Assembly: GCF_002795845.1 (NCBI RefSeq)
Contig: NZ_CP011797.1
Location: 2,503,501 to 2,567,500, forward strand
DNA from: Reinekea forsetii
GTDB taxonomy: Bacteria; Pseudomonadota; Gammaproteobacteria; Pseudomonadales; Natronospirillaceae
DNA: 64,000 bases
Direction: 5' to 3'
Position 1 is the stretch's first letter; every line of letters starts with the position of its first letter. This document shows positions 16,878-25,213 of the stretch, piece after piece. Below the pieces are notes generated by a model. That model saw only the letters and a program-made list of their open reading frames with translations, was not told where the DNA came from and searched no databases. Position numbers and translations under genes: made by a program.

Positions 16878-17195
16878 ATGATAAATATAAACACCCTGTT
16901 GTCGAGCCTAGTGCTCAGCCTGATGCTCGCTCTGAGTGGCTTGGCAAGTGCCGCAGAAGCGACCAATGCCACGCAGATGATCGCTGAGGCTGAGGTAATG
17001 AATAAGGCCGCCGGCGAAATCGGGTATGAATGGCGGGATACCGCCAGTTATATCGCAGACGCCAAGAAAGCTCTGGCCGATGGCCAAGAAGATCAGGCCT
17101 ATCAATTGGCCAATGAGGCTTATGAGCAAGCCAAGCTTGCACTAGAACAAGGCAAGCTTATGCGTGAAAACTGGCAGCAGTATATTCCCATGTAG
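16878..17195 (+). CDS. soxK: SoxXA-binding protein (SoxK/SAXB-like)
   Basis: A 105-residue exported small protein. After a signal peptide (to about residue 24, GLASA-AE) it has a helical, Ala/Gln/Glu-rich body with IGYEWRDTASYIADAKKAL and ALEQGKLMRENWQQYIPM. Size, composition and position directly after soxA match the small SoxXA-binding subunit known from Starkeya and Thiomicrospira, which stabilises or activates SoxXA. The ATG at 16878 follows GAGGAG by about 7 bases; an ATG at 16863 overlapping the soxA stop is too close to that site. Confidence 0.8.
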   Translation: MININTLLSSLVLSLMLALSGLASAAEATNATQMIAEAEVMNKAAGEIGYEWRDTASYIADAKKALADGQEDQAYQLANEAYEQAKLALEQGKLMRENWQQYIPM

Positions 17196-17281
17196 CAACT
17201 AATCGGTTCGGCAGCGCTTGGTTGTCGAACCGGTCTTGTACCACCAAATTGTTTACCATCCCTAACCAATGGAACACTCCT

Positions 17282-19030
17282 ATGCAACTGTCTCGTCGTG
17301 AATTTTCTCGTCTTTTAGGGTTAGCCGGCGCAGCGGGCATCTTGCCGGGCTGTATCAGCCTGGGCCGCGCCAACGAGGATTTATACCAGGTACCCAACAG
17401 TGGCGATGTCCGACTGTTGCATATGACCGATACCCACGCACAATTGATGCCGGTTTATTTTCGCGAACCGACCGTCAACCTGGGCTTTGGCGCTGCCTAT
17501 GGCCGGCCGCCCCATCTGGTGAATGATGCCCTACTAAATTACTTCGGTATTGACGCCCAAAGTCAGTTAGCGCATGCCTATACCGCATTGGATTTCACCA
17601 ACGCCGCACAGATGTACGGTCGCGTCGGTGGCTTTGCGCATTTAAAGACCCTGATCGATCTGATGCGCGGTGAGTTCGGCGCCAATAAGACGCTCCTGCT
17701 CGATGGTGGCGACACCTGGCAAGGCTCCGGCACCGCCCTGTGGACCCGCGGGCGCGATATGGTCGATGCCTGTAACCTGCTCGGTGTCGATGTTATGACC
17801 GGACACTGGGAGTTCACTTACAACGACGCCGAAATCAGAGACAATATCGCCGCCTTTAACGGTGACTTTATTGCGCAAAACGTTAAGGTGAAAGAAGACG
17901 CCCTATTCGACGGTGCCGAGGCTTGGGATGAGTTTAGCGGTCACGCCTTTCAACCCTATGTGATCAAGGAACTCGGTGGCCGTCGTGTCGCCGTGGTCGG
18001 CCAGGCCTTCCCCTACACGCCGATTGCCAACCCGCAACGCTTTATTCCCGATTGGACTTTCGGCATCAATCCGCTCGACTTGCAGGAACTGGTTGACCAG
18101 ATTCGCAGCACGGAGAAGCCCGATGCGGTGGTTTTGCTGTCGCACAATGGTATGGACGTCGACCTGAAATTGGCCGCCGATGTCACCGGCATCGATGCGA
18201 TCTTAGGCGGGCACACCCATGACGGTATCCCAGCCCCGATCGAAGTCAAAAATAAGGCCGGCATAACCCTCGTCACCAACGCTGGCTCCAATGGCAAATT
18301 TTTGGGTGTGTTGGATCTGAAGTTTGGCGCCAGTGGTATCGACAGCTATCAATATCGTCTGTTGCCGGTATTCTCCGACTACCTGCGGGCCGACCCGACT
18401 ATGAGTCAATTGATCACCGACATTCGCCAGCCCTACCTGGCCCAGCTGCAGCGTCCGCTGGCCAAGTCCGATGATCTGCTGTACCGCCGCGGTAACTTTA
18501 ACGGCACCTTCGATCAGGTTATCTGTGATGCCTTACGGGCCGTCAACGACTCCCAAATATCGCTCTCGCCGGGCTTCCGCTGGGGGACCACGATCTTGCC
18601 GGGCCAGACCATCACCATGGAAAATGTGCTCGATCAGACCTGTATCACCTATCCGGAAACCTACACTCGGATGATGTCGGGCGCCGATCTGAAGCTGATT
18701 TTGGAAGATGTCGCCGATAACCTCTTTAACGCCGATCCCTATTACCAACAGGGTGGCGATATGGTGCGCTTAGGCGGCATGGATTACCGCATCGATCCGA
18801 CCGCCAGCATGGGCAAGCGGATCGACAATATGCGCCTCGATAACGGTACTCCTATCGACGCCAGTAAAGAATATAAGGTATCGGGCTGGGCCACGGTTGG
18901 CTCCCAGTCTGAGGGCGAACCCATTTGGGATACCGTCGCTACCTACCTGCAGGACCAGCAGACAATTGCACTGAAAAAGATCAATACGCCCGAATTGCGT
19001 AATGTTCCCTCTAACCCAGGCTTAGCATGA
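17282..19030 (+). CDS. soxB: S-sulfosulfanyl-L-cysteine sulfohydrolase SoxB
   Basis: A 582-residue periplasmic hydrolase that releases sulfate from the SoxY-bound thiosulfonate. The Tat signal is SRREFSRLLGLAGAAG at residues 4-19, followed by GILPGC. The metallophosphatase-like domain binds a dimanganese centre through LHMTDTHAQL near residue 45-55, DGGDTWQG, and GGHTHDG near residue 310. The C-terminal 5'-nucleotidase domain begins around 390. I chose ATG 17282, where the Tat leader begins; an in-frame upstream start at 17222 adds residues without signal character. The stop overlaps the next ATG by 4 bases (ATGA). Confidence 0.96.
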   Translation: MQLSRREFSRLLGLAGAAGILPGCISLGRANEDLYQVPNSGDVRLLHMTDTHAQLMPVYFREPTVNLGFGAAYGRPPHLVNDALLNYFGIDAQSQLAHAYTALDFTNAAQMYGRVGGFAHLKTLIDLMRGEFGANKTLLLDGGDTWQGSGTALWTRGRDMVDACNLLGVDVMTGHWEFTYNDAEIRDNIAAFNGDFIAQNVKVKEDALFDGAEAWDEFSGHAFQPYVIKELGGRRVAVVGQAFPYTPIANPQRFIPDWTFGINPLDLQELVDQIRSTEKPDAVVLLSHNGMDVDLKLAADVTGIDAILGGHTHDGIPAPIEVKNKAGITLVTNAGSNGKFLGVLDLKFGASGIDSYQYRLLPVFSDYLRADPTMSQLITDIRQPYLAQLQRPLAKSDDLLYRRGNFNGTFDQVICDALRAVNDSQISLSPGFRWGTTILPGQTITMENVLDQTCITYPETYTRMMSGADLKLILEDVADNLFNADPYYQQGGDMVRLGGMDYRIDPTASMGKRIDNMRLDNGTPIDASKEYKVSGWATVGSQSEGEPIWDTVATYLQDQQTIALKKINTPELRNVPSNPGLA

Positions 19031-19953
19031 TGCGCTATGCCACTTTATTTGTAAGTGAGTCAACTATGCTAATCCGTGTCGCTAGTTTGTTATGCTCTGT
19101 TCTAGCCAGTCTAGTAATGTCGAGTTGGGTCTCTGCCGAACCGGTACAGATTCGTCACGATGGGCTGCGCTTAAACGCCAACTATGAAAACGACGATGCC
19201 GCGCATGAAAAGCCCGTTATGGTGATTCTGCATGGCACTTGGATGCACCACGATACCGAACTGCCGACCTACCTGCAGGATCTGGCGACCTATGAGGGCT
19301 ATTCCAGCCTGAATCTGAGTCTCAGCCTGGGTATCGACGATCGCAAATCGTTTATGATTTGCGAAACCATGCCGGTAGTCGGCAGCCATCAACAGGCAGT
19401 GGAAGAACTCAAGGCCTGGTTCGATTGGCTGGGCACTCAGGGACACACGAAATTCGTCTTGATTGCGCACTCTCGCGGCGGCGCTCAGGCGTCTTTGTTT
19501 TACCAAACCTATCATTACCCTGGCCTCGAACGCTTAGCGCTGATTGCCCCAGCCACCTATGAACAGGCTCGCGTGACGAAAAGCTTCGAAAATCGGTACG
19601 GCAAGTCCTTAGCCGAACAGGTTAGCTTGTTTCAGGGTCTGGACAACCAGGTTGAGCCCATTACCGAAGCGGCCGTGCTCTACTGCACCTTCGCCAAAGT
19701 CTCAGCCGAAGCCTTTTTGTCCTATTATCTGCCGACACCGAACAAACATACCCCGAGCCTGATTGCCAAGATCGACATCCCGACACAAATCTTCCTCGGC
19801 AGCGAAGACCCTCTGTCGGACCGGTTAATGGAATATCAGTCGGAATTCATCAACAATCCGCTCATCTCAACCCATTTGATCGAGGGTGCGGACCATTTTT
19901 TCCGCGATCTTTATTCCGATGAACTGTTTGAGGCAATACTGGATGATCTCTAG
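19027..19953 (+). CDS. Secreted alpha/beta hydrolase in the sox operon
   Basis: A protein of 308 residues (295 if started at the ATG at 19066, which begins a cleaner signal peptide ending VSA-EP). The fold is shown by ILHGTWM (oxyanion region), the nucleophile elbow IAHSRGGAQ with Ser149 counted from 19027, and a late Asp/His pair around GSEDPLS and EGADHFFRD, completing a Ser-Asp-His triad. Its substrate is unknown. Operon membership (ATGA overlap with soxB, overlap with soxW) and predicted export suggest a role in periplasmic sulfur chemistry or maturation, but this is inference. Confidence 0.78.
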   Translation: MMRYATLFVSESTMLIRVASLLCSVLASLVMSSWVSAEPVQIRHDGLRLNANYENDDAAHEKPVMVILHGTWMHHDTELPTYLQDLATYEGYSSLNLSLSLGIDDRKSFMICETMPVVGSHQQAVEELKAWFDWLGTQGHTKFVLIAHSRGGAQASLFYQTYHYPGLERLALIAPATYEQARVTKSFENRYGKSLAEQVSLFQGLDNQVEPITEAAVLYCTFAKVSAEAFLSYYLPTPNKHTPSLIAKIDIPTQIFLGSEDPLSDRLMEYQSEFINNPLISTHLIEGADHFFRDLYSDELFEAILDDL

Positions 19954-20437
19954 AGCAATCTTTAAACCGCTGGCCGCGCTGAGCACCGCTGTGCTGCTCA
20001 GCGTCGGCGCCTGGGCCAGCAGCGACCTGATCTTTGCCAAGGCCGACTTTCCGGCAGCCCTGGGTGCGATGGCCGCCGAGGGCAAACCACTGGTGCTCTA
20101 TGTCGCGCACTCAACCTGCCCCTATTGCAAGCGACTCGAACGTGAGGTGATGCCCGCGGTGGTCAATACCCTGGCGTATCAGCAGGCCATTAGCTTGCAA
20201 AAGCTGGTCTGGGACGATACAACGCCGGTGCGCTGGCGCAATGATGAAATGATTACGCCGGACGATCTGGTAACCCGCTATCGGGTTATTGCGACGCCTA
20301 CGATCCTATTTCTCAATGCCCAAGGCGAGGAAGTGGCCGAGCGTATCGAAGGCTATCGCGATGCCGATTTTTACTGGTATTACTTTGATCAGAACATTGA
20401 CAACGCACGCCAAGCGCTGCAGTCGGGTGGCCAATGA
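19943..20437 (+). CDS. soxW: Periplasmic thioredoxin SoxW
   Basis: A 164-residue exported thioredoxin-fold protein. The signal peptide runs to about residue 26 (SVGAWA-SS); the redox motif is CPYC at 59-62, then a cis-Pro segment ATPTILFLNAQGEEV. SoxW-type proteins keep the SoxY cysteine reduced and receive electrons through SoxV or CcdA, neither of which is in this window. The start at 19943, inside the previous gene and 9 bases after GAGG, gives the proper signal peptide; the longer ORF from 19886 does not. Confidence 0.88.
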   Translation: MISRAIFKPLAALSTAVLLSVGAWASSDLIFAKADFPAALGAMAAEGKPLVLYVAHSTCPYCKRLEREVMPAVVNTLAYQQAISLQKLVWDDTTPVRWRNDEMITPDDLVTRYRVIATPTILFLNAQGEEVAERIEGYRDADFYWYYFDQNIDNARQALQSGGQ

Positions 20438-20907
20438 TCCGTATCCTATTGTTCAGCTTAGGGCTGTTACTGAGCTCTGTTTGGAGTCAAGCCGAAGCGC
20501 TCTATAGCCAAGAAGGCCCCTCGTGGGTGTTCAGTACCGACAGTGACTTCATCAGCACGCGCGACAACCTAGTGTTTGCGATTGAATCGCGCGGCTTGGT
20601 GATTTCCTACATTTCGCATGCCGGTGCTATGCTAGCGCGCACCGCGCAGGCTGTTGGTGTGACCACACCGGTCTATCAGGACGCCGAAATACTGTTGTTC
20701 TGTAAGGCCGATCTATCCCACGCCCTAGCCGCCTCCAACCCTCACAACATCACGCTTTGCCCCTATGCCATCGCGGTCTATAGCCTGACCGGACAGGCGG
20801 ATCAAACCTTTATCGCCATCCAGCAGCCCTTCAGCGCAGAACCGGCCACAGCGCCGATTACCGAGTTGTTGATGGGTATTATCGATGAGGCGTTGGACGG
20901 CTTTTAA
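20434..20907 (+). CDS. Exported DUF302 protein
   Basis: A 157-residue protein with a signal peptide (to about residue 22, SQAEA) and a DUF302 body: IESRGLVISYISHAGAMLARTAQAVG, then VYQDAEILLFCKADLSHALAASNP and a C-terminal CPYAIAVY segment. DUF302 proteins are found in many sulfur-oxidation loci but have no assigned reaction. Two cysteines (in LFCKAD and TLCPYA) could be redox active or metal-binding. The ATG overlaps the soxW stop (ATGA), so it is the last member of the sox operon. Confidence 0.85.
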   Translation: MIRILLFSLGLLLSSVWSQAEALYSQEGPSWVFSTDSDFISTRDNLVFAIESRGLVISYISHAGAMLARTAQAVGVTTPVYQDAEILLFCKADLSHALAASNPHNITLCPYAIAVYSLTGQADQTFIAIQQPFSAEPATAPITELLMGIIDEALDGF

Positions 20908-20936
20908 TGCCCTGAACGCAGACTGTCCGATGCGTC

Positions 20937-20980
20937 CGTCAGCCCTGACGAACGGCACGGTTCAGGCCCCTCTCGGGCCT
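20937..20980. repeat. Two tandem inverted repeats after the sox operon
   Basis: CGTCAG-CC-CTGACG at 20937-20950 and AGGCCC-CTCTC-GGGCCT at 20964-20980. They sit between the DUF302 gene and the helicase gene. They may help end the sox transcript, but neither has a T-run, so this is not a standard terminator. Confidence 0.35.
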
Positions 20981-21091
20981 TAAGGGCCTGCCTACATGAA
21001 TCCCATCTGGGCTGACTAAATGTCAGCCACTTGTGTTCAAACCTGTTAAACTGCCAGTCTCTAACCTTCGCACCCTTTTGAGGCTTTCTCT

Positions 21092-22432
21092 TTGTTCGAA
21101 ACATCCAATCTTCACCCTAAGCTATGCGCCGCCTTTGTTGATCTGAAATGGACAAAACCAACCGAAGTGCAGGCCATCAGCCTGGAACCGGCCTTGGCGG
21201 GCAAGGATTTACTGATCAGTGCTGAAACCGGCAGCGGTAAAACCGGGGCCTACCTGATCCCGGCCTTGCATCACATCATGAGTGAGACCAAACCCAACGC
21301 CTCGGTACGCCTGTTGATTCTGGTGCCCACTCGGGAACTGGCACTCCAGGTGAAAAAAGACTGCGAAGCCCTATGCCGCTTATCGAGTATCAAATCAGTC
21401 ATTATTCGCGGTGGTCAAGAATTCCAATATCAGGCATCGTTGCTGCGCCGCAACCCAGAAGTAGTGATCGCTACACCAGGGCGCCTGACCGAACACCTAG
21501 AGAAAGGCACGGCAGACTTTTCCGATGTCGAATTTTTGGTCCTAGACGAATGCGACCGTATGCTCGACATGGGTTTCCGCGAGGAGGTGCTGGCCATCAC
21601 GAGCAAATGCACCGGCAAACACCAAAACCTATTGCTATCGGCAACATTGAAGCACAAGGGTGTCGCCACAGTGGCTAAATCCTTGCTGCACGAGCCTGAG
21701 TTTATTAAAGTAAAGAATGAGATACTGCAACAAAGCATCGAACAGCAGGTTATTTTCAGCGACGATGTTAAGCACAAAGAGACACTGGTGCATTGGTTAT
21801 TGACCAATGAAACCTTTGAGAAGGCGATTGTCTTTACCAAGACCCGCGTCCAGGCCGAGCGTCTGGGTAATGTATTGCGCTATCACAAGCTCAAGGTAAA
21901 TAGCCTGCACGGCGAAGTCGAGCAAGACACACGCAACAAGATTATGGCCAAGTTCCGCGAAGGCGCGGTAGATGTGATAGTCGCAACCGATTTGGCGGCA
22001 CGCGGCTTGGATATTGATGGCGTCGACCTGATCATCAACTTCGATATGGCGCAAAGCGGTGATGAACACGTCCATCGAGTGGGTCGAACCGGACGTGCCG
22101 GGCGCAGTGGTTTGGCCGTCAGCTTGGTCAACTCGCTCGACTACTCGCTGATGTCAAGCATTGAACGGTACTTGAAGCTGCACTTTGAACGACGCCTGAT
22201 CGGCTCCTTGAAGGCCAAATATACCGGCCCAAAAAACCTCAAGGCCAATGGCAAGCCGGCCGGCAGCAAACAGAAGAAAAGCGCCGACGGCAGTAAGAAA
22301 AAGACAGCGAAAAAATCGCTGCGCAAGAACCTCGGCAAGCGCAAAGGTAAGGAAATGCCAACCATAAACCAACCGGAATCGGGTGGTCAGCTGCCAATTA
22401 AAAAGAAGAAACTGAACCACGCTCCCGAGTAA
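21092..22432 (+). CDS. DEAD-box-family RNA helicase with DECD motif
   Basis: A 446-residue ATP-dependent RNA helicase. Motifs in order: PTEVQ (Q motif), AETGSGKTGA (Walker A, about residues 43-52), PTREL, TPGR, VLDECDRMLDMGF (motif II as DECD), SATL, ARGLD and HRVGRTGRAGRSG. The last 75 residues are a Lys-rich disordered tail likely to bind RNA. Architecture resembles SrmB/RhlE-type helicases in ribosome assembly or RNA decay; the exact subtype is not fixed. The TTG start at 21092 is supported by TGAGG 8 bases upstream. It is a single gene. Confidence 0.9.
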   Translation: MFETSNLHPKLCAAFVDLKWTKPTEVQAISLEPALAGKDLLISAETGSGKTGAYLIPALHHIMSETKPNASVRLLILVPTRELALQVKKDCEALCRLSSIKSVIIRGGQEFQYQASLLRRNPEVVIATPGRLTEHLEKGTADFSDVEFLVLDECDRMLDMGFREEVLAITSKCTGKHQNLLLSATLKHKGVATVAKSLLHEPEFIKVKNEILQQSIEQQVIFSDDVKHKETLVHWLLTNETFEKAIVFTKTRVQAERLGNVLRYHKLKVNSLHGEVEQDTRNKIMAKFREGAVDVIVATDLAARGLDIDGVDLIINFDMAQSGDEHVHRVGRTGRAGRSGLAVSLVNSLDYSLMSSIERYLKLHFERRLIGSLKAKYTGPKNLKANGKPAGSKQKKSADGSKKKTAKKSLRKNLGKRKGKEMPTINQPESGGQLPIKKKKLNHAPE

Positions 22433-22550
22433 CTTAGGGCGCGCGACGGTGAGACAGTTCGTCGCGTGATAGGCAGCTGCTTAACGCATTTTTGATACAC
22501 ACTGGCCAACTCAGAAACGCCTTATTCCAATTTCAGTTAGCAGGAATGTT

Positions 22551-24224
22551 ATGACCGAAAACAACACAGATCGCACACCCAGAAACGTTGCTTTTTCTAT
22601 CGAGGTGGATGAAGAAACTGGCACTGTATTCGGGATTTTGGTCGCCAGCGATGAGCGCTCAAAACTGACGCGGCCAGTCGTTGATGAAGCACTGTCCAAA
22701 GCCGGCGTATTCCATTGGGCCAAAGAAGGCCGTGTAATCAATATTTTGATTAGTAACTTTAAGCGGCAAAAACCGTGTCGCCTCGCTATCGCCTTGCGCA
22801 AACATGCGAGCTTCGAAGTGACCCTGAGCCCCGACAACATGGAGGCCTATATCGATGTAGTGCCTGCGCAAGGGGGCACGGGCCTCACAGTGGAGGATAT
22901 GAACAGTGAATTAATGGCCAATCTAGTAGCCGCTGAGCGCATTGATCAAGACGCCCTGAATGCGGTTATGGCCTCTCCATCAGCAGAGCGGTTTACTGTC
23001 GCGCTCGGCAGAGCCGCAGTTCAAGGGATCGACACCCAGTTCGTCACTTTGGTGGCGGAACATACCTATGCCGAGGCCGAGATTGTGGTAGACCAATACG
23101 GCAGTGTCGACCACTTGGCCGGCAAGATCTATGTCACCGTTGAACCGCTAGCCCCAATAGTTGAACGGGTTGCACCGAAAGACGGCAAGGATGGTTTCGA
23201 TGTTTTCGGCCAAGTCTTAACCTCTAAACCAGGCGAGCAAATCCTTTGGGCAGATAAAATGCCCGGCACGCTTTTTGACGAAAACAATCCAGATATTTTG
23301 GTTTCTGAGATTACCGGCCATCCGGTCTTTTTTAAAGACGGGGCACGTGTAGATGCCAGCCTAGAATTTGAAAAGATAGACGTAACCACGGGTCATGTCA
23401 CCTTCGATGGCTCGGTATTTATAAAAGGCGATGTCCGCGCCGAGATGAAGGTTGAAGCGACTGGTGATGTCTTTGTTAAGGGTGTCGTCGAGCGGGCCAC
23501 TGTAAAGGCAGGTAGCGACATTACCGTGGCCGGCGGCATTCTTGGCGACATCAATATGGAGGTGCCGGAGGACGGCCTGCCAGTGTACGAATGTATCCTC
23601 GAAGCCGATGGGTCGATTGAGGCCAAGTATGTCAACCTCGCTTGGTTAACCGCAGGTGACGACATCAGCGTTCGGGAATACGTTTTTAACTCCAAACTCA
23701 AGGCTGGCAATAACGTCGCCATCGGTCAAAACGGTGGCAAGGGCAAATTGGTTGGTGGCGAAACCCATGCGGTTGAATCGGTGATCGCTAAGACGCTGGG
23801 CAGCGAAGCCTATAATATCACCAAAATAAGTCTCGGCTCGTCCAAAAGCATTATCGATACCTTGGAAAAACTCGATTTCATTCGCGAACAACGTGCCAAC
23901 CAGGCAAAAAAATTACGCGAACTGTTGCCACCACCGGAGTCTGACGACGACGAGCCGATCGAGCGCAGTGACGACGAATTAAATAAAATTCAAAAAATTG
24001 AAAGTACGCTGCTAAAGTTAAAAGATGATATGAACGAAATTGATCGACGTCGAAAGCAGGCCGTTCTCGGTGAAGACGCCGATCCACAGCCATTTATCGG
24101 GGCAACTTCGGCCTGCTACCCAAACTGTTATCTAAATATCAATGGTGTCAGAATGCGGGTCACAACAGAACATAGGGCCATTGCCTATGAGAAAAAATAC
24201 TCAAAATTAGTTACCAAACTATAG
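22551..24224 (+). CDS. FapA-like DUF342 protein, copy 1
   Basis: A 557-residue cytoplasmic protein. The N-terminal half holds the FapA region (SVDHLAGKIYVTVEPLAP, then EITGHPVFFKDG), followed by a beta-helix-like repeat rich in Gly and Val (FDGSVFIKGDVRAEMKVEATGDVFVKG), then a conserved KGGKGKLVGGETHAVESV-like segment and a charged helical region about 440-510. DUF342/FapA proteins have been linked to polar flagellum assembly and its control by EIIA-Glc in Vibrio, but no motility gene lies here. It is followed by a CBS gene and by a second copy of exactly the same length. Confidence 0.8.
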   Translation: MTENNTDRTPRNVAFSIEVDEETGTVFGILVASDERSKLTRPVVDEALSKAGVFHWAKEGRVINILISNFKRQKPCRLAIALRKHASFEVTLSPDNMEAYIDVVPAQGGTGLTVEDMNSELMANLVAAERIDQDALNAVMASPSAERFTVALGRAAVQGIDTQFVTLVAEHTYAEAEIVVDQYGSVDHLAGKIYVTVEPLAPIVERVAPKDGKDGFDVFGQVLTSKPGEQILWADKMPGTLFDENNPDILVSEITGHPVFFKDGARVDASLEFEKIDVTTGHVTFDGSVFIKGDVRAEMKVEATGDVFVKGVVERATVKAGSDITVAGGILGDINMEVPEDGLPVYECILEADGSIEAKYVNLAWLTAGDDISVREYVFNSKLKAGNNVAIGQNGGKGKLVGGETHAVESVIAKTLGSEAYNITKISLGSSKSIIDTLEKLDFIREQRANQAKKLRELLPPPESDDDEPIERSDDELNKIQKIESTLLKLKDDMNEIDRRRKQAVLGEDADPQPFIGATSACYPNCYLNINGVRMRVTTEHRAIAYEKKYSKLVTKL

Positions 24225-24237
24225 GACATATGGGTCA

Positions 24238-24642
24238 ATGAATATAACTGAGATCATGACAGTTGATGTAACCAGGGTTTCGCCTCAAAACACCTTGCGT
24301 GATGCCAAGGAGATACTCGACGCCGCGCCCTTTCACCATTTGCTGGTGGAAGAAGATGGTAAACTGGTTGGGATCATTTCACACCAAGACATACGCGATC
24401 AAATCGCCGAATTTACCCTCAATAGCACCACCATGGCGTACCCGGAATTCGAGTCGACTATAAAAGTGGCCGACATTATGGCGACCGATATGTTGATGAT
24501 TGATGTCGACACCCCGATCGATGCGGCATCCATTTTAATCCTAGAAAACAACATCAGCTGCTTACCGATCGTCAATGCCAAAATGGCTATTGAAGGCATT
24601 GTCACCTGGAAGGATTTGCTGAAGTATTTCGTTTATCTGTAA
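24238..24642 (+). CDS. Small twin-CBS-domain protein
   Basis: A 134-residue protein made of two CBS motifs: ITEIMTVDVTRVSPQNTLRDA to IISHQDIRDQI, and VADIMATDMLMIDVDTPIDAA to GIVTWKDLLKYF. Paired CBS domains form a Bateman module that binds adenosine nucleotides and regulates partners. It starts 13 bases after the fapA copy 1 stop with only a weak ribosome site, so it may be translated by coupling. The same gene once followed fapA copy 2, as shown by the scar at 26888-26930. Confidence 0.88.
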   Translation: MNITEIMTVDVTRVSPQNTLRDAKEILDAAPFHHLLVEEDGKLVGIISHQDIRDQIAEFTLNSTTMAYPEFESTIKVADIMATDMLMIDVDTPIDAASILILENNISCLPIVNAKMAIEGIVTWKDLLKYFVYL

Positions 24643-24701
24643 CGCTTAGAGGACAGTAGGTTTATAAACAACTTCAAGTTTAATCACCGCGCTCGAGCGT
24701 C

Positions 24702-24719
24702 GGATGTCTAGTGACATCC
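24702..24719 (+). terminator. Weak hairpin after the CBS gene
   Basis: GGATGTC-TAGT-GACATCC is a perfect 7-bp stem about 60 bases after the stop. The following CTTATA is not a proper U-tract, so termination is only possible. Confidence 0.35.
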
Positions 24720-24950
24720 CTTATAATAGCAGCTCGACTAGATCGCAACCTTAGCCACCGAGTCCACGCTTGCCAACTCAAGCCTAACCAAACCCCATTT
24801 AATCACACCGAATGCTCAAAGCCTTACACTGTTATATCGGCCTGAAAGTAAAGCCAAGCTAGCTCGTTACTCGTCGACGCTGGCAACACCCTCATCATAA
24901 AAAAGTACAATGCTGACAATTTAAAAGCATTGCAAGCTGCTCTGCAGGTC

Positions 24951-24990
24951 GATAGGTCGATAGGTCGATAGGTCGATAGGTCGATAGGTC
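24951..24990. repeat. Tandem repeat, five units of GATAGGTC
   Basis: Five exact 8-base units, preceded by a partial AGGTC. It lies in non-coding DNA about 220 bases before fapA copy 2. Such runs can change length by slipped-strand replication; whether this alters expression of the gene is unknown. Confidence 0.95.
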
Positions 24991-25213
24991 TGCAATTGTA
25001 TTAATTTTAATAAAGCATTAATATAATCTATTCGAGCTTCTGGCCTATGTAATTGTTAAATCACGGTCATATTCAAGCTATAGAGTTGATTAAGAATGTA
25101 GCTGCACTAAAACAGTTTTTCGAACTCAAGCGTTGCGTCCAACAGGGAATTCGCCAAGCGGGCCGTTTTTTTGCAATCGCGTTCGCCCTTAGCATTCAGC
25201 TCACGGACAAAGT

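Larger units (their letters stand above)
24643..25213. other. Intergenic region between CBS gene and fapA copy 2
   Basis: About 570 bases without a supported gene. It contains a 7-bp perfect hairpin at 24702-24719 after the CBS gene and an octanucleotide tandem repeat at 24951-24990, and is AT-rich around 25000-25070. The promoter of fapA copy 2 should lie in the right part, but I cannot assign it. Confidence 0.5.

Noticed and set aside
24940-25000. Possible CRISPR array at the octanucleotide repeat
   Set aside because: The units are directly adjacent with no spacers, so it is a simple tandem repeat.
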